A program made the translations under genes and the position numbers. A DNA stretch of 64,000 bases from Oscillospiraceae bacterium (GTDB lineage: Bacteria; Bacillota; Clostridia; Oscillospirales; Oscillospiraceae): assembly GCA_015068495.1 (NCBI GenBank), contig SVKL01000009.1, positions 18,499 to 82,498 of the forward strand. The letters are read 5' to 3'. A model generated the notes under the pieces. It was not told the DNA's origin. It saw nothing but the letters and a program-made list of their open reading frames with translations, and did not search any database. Positions within the stretch are counted from its first letter, which is position 1. Every line of letters starts with the position of its first letter. This document shows, piece after piece, positions 51,787 through 59,523 of the stretch.

Positions 51787-53241
51787 ATGAAAAAGAACGT
51801 GCTGACCATTACCTTCAGCCACGAAACCAACGCATTTTGCCCGAAAAAGACGGATATACAGGATTTTCGCAATATGTACCTTTACGTGGGCGAGGAGGCC
51901 TTTACAATGCAAAGAGGCCGCCGCGAAGGCGTTGGCGCTTTTTTGGAAGTGTTTGAGGGATGCGATGATTTTACACTGATACCTACCCTGAGCGCGTGGG
52001 CGTGTCCCTCCGGCGTGGTTACTGCAAATATGTATGATTTCGCGCTGAACCAGATTGAAACCGTAATCCATAACCATAAGAATATTGACGGTGTTTTGCT
52101 TAATCTGCACGGCGCTATGGTTGCAGAGGGTCACGATGACGGTGAGGGCGACCTGTTAGAGTGGATTCGCAACCTTGTGGGTTGGGAGATACCGGTGATT
52201 GCAAGTCTTGATTTACACGCCAATGTTACGGATAAAATGGCAAAATGCGCCACGGCGTTGATCCCTTGTGAGGAATATCCCCATACCGATACATACGAAA
52301 CCTACACCAAGGCGGCAGAATTGATGCTGCAGACCCTTAGAGGGGAATGTAAGCCGGTTATGGCCTATCGCAAGATACCGTTCCTGCAGCCCCTTTTGCC
52401 CAGCGCATCCGCGCAGCTGGCGCCGCTGTACGCCTTGACAGAAGAGCTGAAAAAGCAGCAAGGCATTCTGAGCGCTCGCTTTACCCACGGCTTTTTCCCT
52501 TCTGACATTGCGGAATTAGGGATGGCAGTGCTGATTGTGGCAGACGGAAATCAGCAGCAGGCAGATGCTGCGGCGGATGCCCTTTACCGATTGACCTGCC
52601 AGCAGCTGCCGAATCTGAAAATTACCTACCCTTCCTTTGAGGAGACCCTTGACCGAATTATGGCTGCTGAGGGAGGCCCCTATGTCATAGCTGACTCATC
52701 GGACAATCCGGGAGCCGGCGGCTTGGGGGATACTACCCATATTTTGCGGGCGATATTGCAGCGGGGCATCACCGGCGCCGCCCTTGCAACGATTACGGAT
52801 GCAAAAGCGGTAGAAACCTGTATTGTTGCCGGTGTGGGCGCTACCGTGGAGCTGGAGCTGGGCGGCTGGAGCGATGCAGAATACTCCGGCGGACCGCTGA
52901 AGGTATCGGCATATGTAAAACTGCTGTCAGACGGTAAATACTTGTCCAAGGCAAAAATGTCCTATAATGTAGAATTTAGGCACGGAAAAACAGCGGTGGT
53001 GGAAATCGCCGGAAACTCTGTGATTATTACAGAAATCTCAAGACAGCCCTACGACATTGAAATTTTCCCCAATCACGGAATTGATCCCAAGGAGCAGAAG
53101 CTGATTGTGGTAAAATCCTCGGTGCATTACAGGGCAACCTTTGCAAGCGTCGCCAAGGAAATGATTACCGTAGCCCTTCCCGGATATTCCGTACCTATCC
53201 CTCAGATTTACAAATATAAAAAATGGAAGGGAAGCGTCTGA
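51787..53241 (+). CDS. M81-family (MlrC-like) metallopeptidase
   Basis: Zinc-dependent hydrolase of the MlrC family, named after microcystin degradation; the natural substrate in gut Clostridia is unknown. Family marks: ITFSHETNAFCPKKTDIQDF at the N terminus, LNLHGAMVAEGHDDGEGDLLEWIR with the first metal ligands, SLDLHANVTDKM, YPHTDTYET, and in the C-terminal domain DSSDNPGAGGLGDTTHIL. The length of 484 residues is typical. GGGGGTGAG precedes the ATG at 51787. It is followed after 48 bases by a membrane protein gene with no terminator between, so the two may be co-transcribed. Confidence 0.85.
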   Translation: MKKNVLTITFSHETNAFCPKKTDIQDFRNMYLYVGEEAFTMQRGRREGVGAFLEVFEGCDDFTLIPTLSAWACPSGVVTANMYDFALNQIETVIHNHKNIDGVLLNLHGAMVAEGHDDGEGDLLEWIRNLVGWEIPVIASLDLHANVTDKMAKCATALIPCEEYPHTDTYETYTKAAELMLQTLRGECKPVMAYRKIPFLQPLLPSASAQLAPLYALTEELKKQQGILSARFTHGFFPSDIAELGMAVLIVADGNQQQADAAADALYRLTCQQLPNLKITYPSFEETLDRIMAAEGGPYVIADSSDNPGAGGLGDTTHILRAILQRGITGAALATITDAKAVETCIVAGVGATVELELGGWSDAEYSGGPLKVSAYVKLLSDGKYLSKAKMSYNVEFRHGKTAVVEIAGNSVIITEISRQPYDIEIFPNHGIDPKEQKLIVVKSSVHYRATFASVAKEMITVALPGYSVPIPQIYKYKKWKGSV

Positions 53242-53289
53242 CGCATACCTTTGTTTTGTAATTATATACTAAAAGAAAGAGGTGTTATT

Positions 53290-54045
53290 ATGGGTGAGTA
53301 TTATTATCCCGATCAATTTACCTTCGAAACGGAAGTTATGCCTGAAATGGCTGGTGTGCTGGGCATATTTGTCGTGGTGTACCTGCTGATTGTGTTCTTT
53401 ATGTTTGCTTTTTCTATCTTGAGCTATGTGCTTCAAGGCGTGGGCTTGCATACCATTGCAAACCGACGCGGTATCCGCAATGGCTGGCTTGCGTGGATCC
53501 CTTTGGGGAACCTTTGGGTACTCGGCAGCATTTCCGATCAGTATCAGTATGTAACCAAGGGAAAGATCAAAAATCGCCGCAAGGTTCTTTTGGGGCTGAG
53601 TATTGGTTATTTTGCATTCTGCATTATATGGATGATTGCTGCGGTTGTGGGTCTGCTGTTGACAGAAGGTATGGACGGCGAAATTGTGGCAGGTGTCCTG
53701 CTGATTCTTTTGGGTGGACTTTTGATGGCAGCAATCGCAGTGGCGATGCTGATATATTACTACCTGTGCCTGTATGATCTGTATAACTCCTGCAATCCCT
53801 CCAATGGGGTGCTGTTTTTGGTGCTGTCCATTGTGTTCTCTGTGACCGTGCCGTTCTTTGTGTTTGCCTGCCGGAAGCGGGATTCGGGTATGCCCCCCAG
53901 AAAGCAGCCTGAGCCCCAGCAGGTGGTTGTTCCCACAGTGGAGGTGGTTGTAGACCCCACAGTTGTGGAAAAGGTGGTTGTACCCACGGTAGAGCCGGTG
54001 CTGGAAGAGGGCTTTGCCAGTCCTGAGGAATTTGAAGAAGAATAA
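53290..54045 (+). CDS. membrane protein of unknown function with Val/Pro/Glu repeat tail
   Basis: A 251-residue protein with four hydrophobic helices (about residues 20-50, 100-125, 130-160 and 175-195), between them the conserved-looking GLHTIANRRGIRNGWLAWIPLGNLWVLGSISD loop. This loop is common in clostridial membrane proteins of unknown function (my recollection). After the last helix comes a soluble tail with short imperfect repeats VVVPTVEVVVDPTV and VVVPTVEPV, then an acidic end (EEFEEE). The frame is open from 53251, but GAAAGAGGTG fixes the start at 53290. No functional clue from the neighbours. Confidence 0.75.
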   Translation: MGEYYYPDQFTFETEVMPEMAGVLGIFVVVYLLIVFFMFAFSILSYVLQGVGLHTIANRRGIRNGWLAWIPLGNLWVLGSISDQYQYVTKGKIKNRRKVLLGLSIGYFAFCIIWMIAAVVGLLLTEGMDGEIVAGVLLILLGGLLMAAIAVAMLIYYYLCLYDLYNSCNPSNGVLFLVLSIVFSVTVPFFVFACRKRDSGMPPRKQPEPQQVVVPTVEVVVDPTVVEKVVVPTVEPVLEEGFASPEEFEEE

Positions 54046-54048
54046 CAA

Positions 54049-54083
54049 AAAAATCACCGTGACTTGCATCACGGTGATTTTTT
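54049..54083. terminator. bidirectional terminator
   Basis: AAAAATCACCGTGA (54049-54062) and complement (54069-54082) around CTTGCA, with T runs both ways; convergent membrane protein and ribU genes. Confidence 0.93.
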
Positions 54084-54796
54084 TATTTGCTGAAAAGCGG
54101 ACGCGCCACCTTTTTATAAAGCAACAGGGTCAGAATTGAAATCATTACACCCTTAATCAGATTCAGCGGCGCAACCGCCAGTAGAACAAAGGTTTGCAGG
54201 GAAGTGATGCTGCCGTTGATTTTGCCCCCCATAGCAATAATGGCATCCAAAGGCAAACCAAACAGCTGCGAGAATTTGGGCAGCAGATAGATTGCGTTGA
54301 AAGCGCTTCCGAATACCGTCAGCACAAAGGTTCCCAGCACAAGCCCCCACAGGGCGCTGGCGCGGCTCTTTTTTCCGTGGTAGACAATCACCGCCGGAAG
54401 CACCAGAGAGCAGCCCACGGCGAAGTTGGCAAAGTCACCTACAAAAGCAGTGGAGGTGCCCTTCAGCAGCAGCTTCAGTAAAATCTTCACAGCCTCGCAG
54501 GCAACGGCAGCAGAGGGTCCTAAGTAAAAGCCGCACAACATAACAGGCAGCTCGGAAAAGTCCAGCTTGTAAAACTCCGGCGCAAGAAACAGCAGCGGAA
54601 AATCCAATATATGCAGCACCGCGGCAAGGGCGGAGCAAACAGCGATAATGCACAGACGTCTTGCTTTTGATGTGCGCCGCATCGCCGGCAAAAACCGCTC
54701 TGCTATATGGGCAAGCAAAGCAAGTAGCCCCACAATGCCGCCGCAGCAGAGAATGAAAAGAAAATTCTCCTGCACCTGTTTCCAAAATTCTGCCAT
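54083..54796 (-). CDS. ribU: ECF transporter S component for riboflavin (RibU)
   Basis: Riboflavin-binding membrane subunit that uses a shared ECF module. Residues about 45-235 follow RibU: ALAAVLHILDFPLLFLAPEFYKLDFSELPVMLCGFYLGPSAAVACEAVKILLKLLLKGTST, then GDFANFAVGCSLVLPAVIVYHGKKS and LVLGTFVLTVFGSAFNAIYLLP. An extra N-terminal helix (residues about 12-32, with a basic linker) precedes the usual six. The gene lies behind an FMN riboswitch with an intrinsic terminator, which confirms the substrate. No EcfA or EcfT gene is beside it, so it must share those encoded elsewhere, possibly those at 39.5-42.0 kb. Confidence 0.92.
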   Translation of the reverse strand: MAEFWKQVQENFLFILCCGGIVGLLALLAHIAERFLPAMRRTSKARRLCIIAVCSALAAVLHILDFPLLFLAPEFYKLDFSELPVMLCGFYLGPSAAVACEAVKILLKLLLKGTSTAFVGDFANFAVGCSLVLPAVIVYHGKKSRASALWGLVLGTFVLTVFGSAFNAIYLLPKFSQLFGLPLDAIIAMGGKINGSITSLQTFVLLAVAPLNLIKGVMISILTLLLYKKVARPLFSK

Positions 54797-54809
54797 ATTG
54801 CCACCTCAA

Positions 54810-54846
54810 CATAAAAAATAGCCCTGAGTATACAGTAACTCAGGGC
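54810..54846 (-). terminator. FMN-riboswitch terminator
   Basis: GCCCTGAGT (54821-54829) and complement (54838-54846), then TATTTTTTATG on the minus strand, immediately before the ribU ribosome-binding site. Confidence 0.85.
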
Positions 54847-54866
54847 ATAAATAGACCAACTTTGTC

Positions 54867-54972
54867 ATCTTCTTCCATCCAGACTGTACTGTCGGTATCG
54901 GAATTGCGCCGATTCAGCAAAATGCTCGCGGACTGTCACCGCCGGTCGGGAATTTCACCCTGCCCTGAAGAT
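54867..54972 (-). promoter_or_regulatory. FMN riboswitch (RFN element)
   Basis: Minus strand, in order: ATCTTCAGGGCAGGGTGAAATTCCC begins at 54972 (key parts AGGGCAGGGTGAAATTCCC), then GACCGGCGGT, AGTCCGCGAGC, and the closing GGATGGAAGAAGAT at 54880-54867. All conserved positions of the class that I can recall are present. Confidence 0.95.
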
Positions 54973-54991
54973 GCGATATGAACTTACCGAC

Positions 54992-55020
54992 ACAATAGCA
55001 TATTCGCCGTTGCTTGTCAA
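54992..55020 (-). promoter_or_regulatory. promoter of the FMN-riboswitch transcript
   Basis: Minus strand TTGACA (55020-55015), 17 bases, TATTGT (54997-54992). Confidence 0.75.
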
Positions 55021-55050
55021 GGCCGCAATGGTGTGGTACAATAGAAAAAA

Positions 55051-55566
55051 CTATTCCTGAGCCGGCAAGGTGCTTTCTGTCGGCGCGGTGTTTTCCTGTG
55101 GCGCCTGCTCCAGCTTGGTCAGCGCCCGCATAGTGCCGTTTGCTGCGGTGTCAGTAATATCTCCGCCGATAATCTTGTTTTTGTAAACCAGCAGCGTGGC
55201 ATACACCGGCTCTGTTGCCCCGGGGAAGTTGTTGACCTTATACACATAGCGCATAACGGTTTTTTCCGCGTATTGGGTTAAGTCATAATCTGCGCTTTTT
55301 TGCAGCTGATTATAGCGGTCAAAGACCTGATTTTGCTCCTTGGGAATTCGCACCTGTCTGGATTCTACCGGCGAGGCGCTTACCTCCCAGCCGAGGCTTT
55401 CCAAAAATTGCACTCTGCCGTCGTTTCCTGCCACAGACAGAGCGGCGGTTGGCGCAGAGGAGTTGCCTCCCCCCAATAACAGAATCAGCGCAACGATGAC
55501 ACCCACTACGGCAGCCAACGCTGCAATGATTTTTTTGATATCGACCTTAGCGGTCATTACCATCAT
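55051..55566 (-). CDS. membrane-anchored DUF4830 protein
   Basis: A 171-residue protein of unknown function. One N-terminal membrane helix (residues about 10-31, IIAALAAVVGVIVALILLLGG) is followed by an extracellular domain of about 110 residues with the DUF4830 pattern: RVQFLESLGWEVSASPVESRQVRIPKE, FDRYNQLQKSADYDLTQYAEK, VMRYVYKVNNFP, and LLVYKNKIIGGDITD. The last 20 residues are low-complexity (PQENTAPTESTLPAQE). GGGAGGG precedes the ATG at 55566; the frame is open further upstream but the extension overlaps the divergent rsuA start. It is transcribed away from rsuA, toward the ribU leader. Confidence 0.8.
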   Translation of the reverse strand: MMVMTAKVDIKKIIAALAAVVGVIVALILLLGGGNSSAPTAALSVAGNDGRVQFLESLGWEVSASPVESRQVRIPKEQNQVFDRYNQLQKSADYDLTQYAEKTVMRYVYKVNNFPGATEPVYATLLVYKNKIIGGDITDTAANGTMRALTKLEQAPQENTAPTESTLPAQE

Positions 55567-55636
55567 AACAAATCCCTCCCGTTCAAAAGTAACACTATAG
55601 TGTATTACGGCTGTTAAGGAGGTAGAACGGAGAAGT

Positions 55637-56359
55637 ATGGAACGATTGGACAAATTCTTGTGTGACTGTGGCGTGGGCACCCGCAGTCAGGTGAAAGCGA
55701 TCATAAAAGCCGGCAGAGTAACCCTTGACGGCGCAGTGGAGCGGGACAGCGGAAGAAAATTCGATCCTGCCACCCAAGCGGTCGCTCTGGACGGAGAACC
55801 CATAAAATCCCGGGGGAGCGTGGTGGTTATGCTGAATAAACCGGCAGGCTACGTGACCGCTACAGAGGACAAAAACGAAAAAACGGTAATGGAATTACTG
55901 CCTGCAGAATATAAGCACTTGGAATTGCGGCCTGTGGGCCGTTTGGACAAAGCCACCGAGGGTCTGCTGCTGTTTACCAACGACGGCGAATTGCTCCATC
56001 GGCTGATTTCTCCCAAACAGAAAGTGCCCAAGCGGTACTATGCCCGTCACGAGGGAACAGCGACAGCGGAGGATGTGGCGGCATTTGCCGAGGGCTTGGC
56101 GCTGGGGGACGGAACAAAATGCCTGCCCGCTGTTTTAGAGCCAATCGGCGCGGGAGAGAGCTATGTAACGGTTTGCGAAGGGAAGTATCATCAGGTGCGG
56201 CGAATGCTTGCTTCCCGCAATATGCCGGTGTTCTACTTGGAGCGGCAGCAGGAGGGGACGCTTACCCTTGGAAATTTGGAAAGAGGACAGGTGCGGGAGC
56301 TAACACAGACGGAAATTTCCTTGCTTTTGCAGGATGGCAAAATGACGAAAGAACTTTGA
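55637..56359 (+). CDS. rsuA: 16S rRNA pseudouridine synthase RsuA family
   Basis: Modifies uridine to pseudouridine in rRNA (position 516 in E. coli RsuA). An N-terminal S4 RNA-binding domain (MERLDKFLCDCGVGTRSQVKAIIKAGRVTLDG, residues 1-60) precedes the catalytic domain with LNKPAGYVTAT near 66 and GRLDKATEGLLLFTNDGEL near 100, where D103 is the catalytic aspartate by family position. EGKYHQVRRML and the C-terminal strand complete the domain. AAGGAGG precedes the ATG by about 16 bases, with GGAG closer. It has no obvious operon partner. Confidence 0.92.
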   Translation: MERLDKFLCDCGVGTRSQVKAIIKAGRVTLDGAVERDSGRKFDPATQAVALDGEPIKSRGSVVVMLNKPAGYVTATEDKNEKTVMELLPAEYKHLELRPVGRLDKATEGLLLFTNDGELLHRLISPKQKVPKRYYARHEGTATAEDVAAFAEGLALGDGTKCLPAVLEPIGAGESYVTVCEGKYHQVRRMLASRNMPVFYLERQQEGTLTLGNLERGQVRELTQTEISLLLQDGKMTKEL

Positions 56360-56462
56360 AAAAATCACGGCCTACCGGCAGATTTTCGCGGAAACCATAA
56401 GAGCCTTTTGGTATATTATCTAAAAAAACACCCGTATTTTGCAATAAAATGTCAAATAACAC

Positions 56463-56491
56463 TTGCAAAATGTGCAAAATCGATATATAAT
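56463..56491 (+). promoter_or_regulatory. promoter of the CdaR/PucR-type regulator
   Basis: TTGCAA (56463-56468), 17 bases, TATAAT (56486-56491). TTGCAA or TGCAA motifs recur at 56439, 56473 and 56522, a possible set of binding sites. Confidence 0.75.
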
Positions 56492-56549
56492 GGTGGGGTA
56501 ATTTTGTGAAATACGCATTTGTGCAATATTCTAAGGGAGGCTCGGAAAA

Positions 56550-57638
56550 ATGTCGAACAGTGTTTTTCAGGGTGTGATTCAACAATTAAAGGATATCCCC
56601 AATCGGGTGTTTGGCGTCATTGACAGCGAGGGCTGTGTGATTTCCAGCACAGACGTTTCTCTGCTGGGGGAGCGTTGGCCGGATGCCGCGCTAAAGGTAA
56701 GCGGCAGCGGCGAGCAGGCAGTTTCCTTTGCGCAAAGGACCTTCCGCGCAATTTTTAACAGCGTCAATGTGTTTGAGTATGCTGTTTTCTGCTCCGGTGA
56801 CGACGAGCAGGCAAAGCTGCTTTGCAACGTGGCTTATGTTGCGCTTTACAATGCCAAGACCCATTATGAAGAAAAGCACGACCGGGGCACCTTTGTGAAG
56901 AATATTATTATGGACAATATTCTGCCCGGCGATATTTACATTCGCGCCAAGGAGCTGCATTTTGTTGCCGATGCGCCGCGGGCAGTGCTTTTGGTGCGGC
57001 AGGTTGGCCGCAGCGACGTGACCACTGTGGATGTGCTGTCCGGTCTGTTCCCTGATAAGACGCAGGACTTTGTTCTGAGCATCAATGAAACCGATATTGC
57101 AATCGTTAAGCAGCTGAGCGGCAGTGCAAACGCAGAAGAGCTGGAGAAGATTGCCCGCAGCGTAGAGGACACGCTGAAAAATGAGCTGTTTATCAAGTCT
57201 ATTATCGGTATCGGCACTGTGGCAACCCACCTGCGTGAGTTGGCAGATGCCTATAAGGAAGCCCAGACCGCTATCGATGTGGGCAAGGTCTTTGATACGG
57301 AAAAGAGCATTATCAACTATGAGAATCTGGGCATTGGCAGACTAATTTATCAGCTGCCCACCACCCTGTGCGAGATTTTCCTCACAGAGGTATTTAAGAA
57401 GAGCTCCATTGATGCGCTGGATCAGGAGACACTGTTCACCATCAATAAATTCTTTGAGAACAATCTGAACGTGTCGGAAACCTCCCGCAAGCTGTTTGTC
57501 CACCGGAATACCTTGGTATACCGTTTGGAGAAAATCAAGAAGCTTACAGGGCTGGACTTGCGCCTGTTTGACCACGCCATCGTGTTTAAGGTGGCGCTGA
57601 TGGTCCGCAAATACTTATCTTCCCGGGAAATCAGATAA
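56550..57638 (+). CDS. CdaR/PucR-type transcriptional regulator
   Basis: Regulator of 362 residues. The N-terminal 130 residues form a sensor-like domain; the middle (about 135-265, with a run of LRELADAYKEAQTAIDVGKVF) is the GGDEF-like linker seen in CdaR proteins; the C-terminal 65 residues are the PucR-type HTH, with FFENNLNVSETSRKLFVHRNTLVYRLEKIKKLTGLDLR. AAGGGAGG precedes the ATG. It lies upstream of ftsE in the same direction but with its own promoter, and ftsE also has one. Members of the family respond to diacids or sugars, but the ligand here is not deducible. Confidence 0.85.
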   Translation: MSNSVFQGVIQQLKDIPNRVFGVIDSEGCVISSTDVSLLGERWPDAALKVSGSGEQAVSFAQRTFRAIFNSVNVFEYAVFCSGDDEQAKLLCNVAYVALYNAKTHYEEKHDRGTFVKNIIMDNILPGDIYIRAKELHFVADAPRAVLLVRQVGRSDVTTVDVLSGLFPDKTQDFVLSINETDIAIVKQLSGSANAEELEKIARSVEDTLKNELFIKSIIGIGTVATHLRELADAYKEAQTAIDVGKVFDTEKSIINYENLGIGRLIYQLPTTLCEIFLTEVFKKSSIDALDQETLFTINKFFENNLNVSETSRKLFVHRNTLVYRLEKIKKLTGLDLRLFDHAIVFKVALMVRKYLSSREIR

Positions 57639-57649
57639 TTACATTTCTT

Positions 57650-57676
57650 TAAGCCGCACAAAACAAGTGCGGCTTA
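57650..57676 (+). other. stem-loop after the CdaR/PucR gene
   Basis: Perfect 10-base arms TAAGCCGCAC (57650-57659) and complement (57667-57676). No T tract follows on the plus strand, so termination is uncertain. Confidence 0.5.
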
Positions 57677-57746
57677 AAGCCGTGTTATAGGCAGGGTGTC
57701 AAAGGATTATTTTTCTTCCCTTCCAGCATTTTCAAGGACGGGGAAG

Positions 57747-57775
57747 TTGACAGGCTCTTTACAATGTGTTACAAT
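57747..57775 (+). promoter_or_regulatory. promoter of the ftsEX cluster
   Basis: TTGACA (57747-57752), 17 bases, TACAAT (57770-57775). Three GTTACA-like repeats follow (at about 57769, 57780 and 57804) before the ftsE start. Confidence 0.75.
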
Positions 57776-57832
57776 TTGGTTACAGTATTAGCTTAAGAAT
57801 TCGTGTTACATTATTAACTTGGAGAAATAGTT

Positions 57833-58513
57833 ATGATTGAGTTTTCTGAAGTGACAAAATCCTATTCGGTGGGCACCCACGCGCTGCGTGGCGTTTCTAT
57901 GCAAATCGAAGACGGTGAGTTTGCGTTTTTGGTAGGCCCCTCCGGATCCGGCAAGTCTACCATCATCAAGCTGATTACCGGTGAATTGAAGCCCACCTCC
58001 GGCACAGTTCACGTAAACGGCTACTCTCTGGAGAGAATCCGCAAGCGGGAGATCCCTTATCTGCGCCGCACTGTTGGCGTGGTGTTTCAGGATTTCCGCC
58101 TGATTGAGACCAAGACGGTATACGAGAACGTGGCCTTTGCTATGCGTGCAATCGGCGCCCGGGAAGCAGAGATTCGGGATCGCGTGCCCTACATACTGGA
58201 GCTGGTTGGCTTGGAAAACAAGAGCCGCCGCCATCCGACGGAGCTGTCCGGCGGTGAGCAGCAGCGTTTGGCAATTGCCAGAGCCTTGGTGAATAACCCC
58301 TCTACCATCATTGCCGACGAGCCTACCGGTAACCTGGACCCTGCCCGTTCTTTGGAAATTATGAGCCTGCTGCAGGAAATCAACAATTTGGGCACTACTA
58401 TGCTGGTAGTTACCCACGAGCGTGACTTGGTGGAACGGTTCGGAAAGCGTGTCATTGCCATTAACGAGGGCTTGGTGGTACATGACGGAATGGATGGGTA
58501 TTACAGACTATGA
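57833..58513 (+). CDS. ftsE: cell-division ATPase FtsE
   Basis: ABC-type ATPase that, with FtsX, activates peptidoglycan hydrolases at the division site. Walker A GPSGSGKST near residue 37, Q loop VVFQDFRLIETKTVYENVAFAMR (typical of FtsE), signature LSGGEQQRLAIARA and Walker B IIADEPTGNLDP. The length of 226 residues is usual. GGAGAAATAG precedes the ATG. It overlaps ftsX by 4 bases (ATGA). Confidence 0.95.
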   Translation: MIEFSEVTKSYSVGTHALRGVSMQIEDGEFAFLVGPSGSGKSTIIKLITGELKPTSGTVHVNGYSLERIRKREIPYLRRTVGVVFQDFRLIETKTVYENVAFAMRAIGAREAEIRDRVPYILELVGLENKSRRHPTELSGGEQQRLAIARALVNNPSTIIADEPTGNLDPARSLEIMSLLQEINNLGTTMLVVTHERDLVERFGKRVIAINEGLVVHDGMDGYYRL

Positions 58514-59397
58514 AGATAACAAATCTTGGCTATTTGATGAAAGAGGGCATACGGGGAATCTTCCTCCACGGGTTTATGTCCTTTGCCGCCGTGCTGGTTA
58601 CGGTGGCGTGTCTTGTGATTGTAGGCGGCTTCTCCGCACTGGTTTACAATGTGAACATTATGGTGGAGGATCTGAACAAAACCAACGAAATAATGGCTTA
58701 CGTGGACAGCGACCTGACCGACGCGGAAGCCAGAAGCATCGGCACCAAAATCAATCAGATTCCCAATGTGTTCAAGTCGGATTTCAAAACCCGGGAAGTG
58801 GCATTGGAGGAGTTTGTTGCCGACCATCAGAATGACCCTGCTTTTGGCGGCTTGGTTCCGGACGATTTGCGGCATCGGTATGTAATTGTGCTGGAGAATA
58901 ACGAGCTGATGCACGAAACGGTGGAGCAGATTGAAGCGGTTGCCGGCATCGTAAAGGTCAATGCGGCATTTGAAATGGCGGAGGGCTTTATCACCCTGCA
59001 AAATGTGCTGCACATCGCATCTATTGTGGTGATTGTGGTGCTGCTGGTTGTAAGCTTGCTGATTATTTCCAACACGGTTAAGCTGGCTATGTACGACCGC
59101 AAGGATGAGATTTCCATTATGAAGATGGTTGGCGCTACCAACGGCTTTATCCGCCTGCCCTTCGTGGTAGAGGGCTTTATGCTGGGTATGCTGGGCGCAA
59201 TGGTTGCGTTTTTCATCCTGTGGGCGATGTACAATCTGCTGGTAAACAGACTGGCAGAGGTGGATACCTTGAAGCTGTTCAGCTTTGTTCCTTTCAAGCA
59301 GCTGCTGAAGCCTATGGTGGCAACCTTTGCTGCTGCCGGCCTGTTTGTGGGTATTGTGGGCAGCTGGACATCTATTCGTAAGTTTATGGACGTGTAA
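58510..59397 (+). CDS. ftsX: cell-division membrane protein FtsX
   Basis: Integral membrane partner of FtsE. One N-terminal helix (about 22-45), an extracellular loop of about 110 residues (from ALVYNVNIMVEDLNKTNEIMAYVD to about residue 160) that contacts the hydrolase, then three helices (about 165-190, 215-245 and 265-290). VKLAMYDRKDEISIMKMVGATNGFIRLPFVVEG is the cytoplasmic coupling segment of the family. 295 residues. It is followed within 20 bases by a micro-ORF and then by an EnvC/PcsB-like peptidase, the expected extracellular partner of FtsEX. Confidence 0.95.
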   Translation: MKITNLGYLMKEGIRGIFLHGFMSFAAVLVTVACLVIVGGFSALVYNVNIMVEDLNKTNEIMAYVDSDLTDAEARSIGTKINQIPNVFKSDFKTREVALEEFVADHQNDPAFGGLVPDDLRHRYVIVLENNELMHETVEQIEAVAGIVKVNAAFEMAEGFITLQNVLHIASIVVIVVLLVVSLLIISNTVKLAMYDRKDEISIMKMVGATNGFIRLPFVVEGFMLGMLGAMVAFFILWAMYNLLVNRLAEVDTLKLFSFVPFKQLLKPMVATFAAAGLFVGIVGSWTSIRKFMDV

Positions 59398-59414
59398 TTT
59401 TTGCGAGGTGCAAT

Positions 59415-59501
59415 ATGAAGAAAAGAAAGCTTTTTATAAGTGTGCTGGCCGGTCTGATGGCAGCACTGATGGTATTTGGCATTGTTGCAAGCGTTCTGTA
59501 A
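59415..59501 (+). CDS. 28-residue hydrophobic micro-protein resembling the next gene's signal peptide
   Basis: A 28-codon frame from an ATG at 59415 with GCGAGGTG at the proper distance before it, ending TAA at 59499-59501. The product starts MKKRKLFISVLAGLMA and ends VFGIVASVL: a basic head, a hydrophobic helix and no mature domain. It matches the first 27 residues of the next peptidase (MKNRKLWAGLLAGLMA and then SFGIFAGSL), in DNA as well as protein. It is either a duplicated and truncated remnant of that gene or a real single-helix membrane peptide working with FtsX or the peptidase. Two bases after the stop the spacing to the next gene's ribosome-binding site is normal. Confidence 0.55.
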   Translation: MKKRKLFISVLAGLMAALMVFGIVASVL

Positions 59502-59523
59502 TGGATCGCAAAAGGAGCATCGT

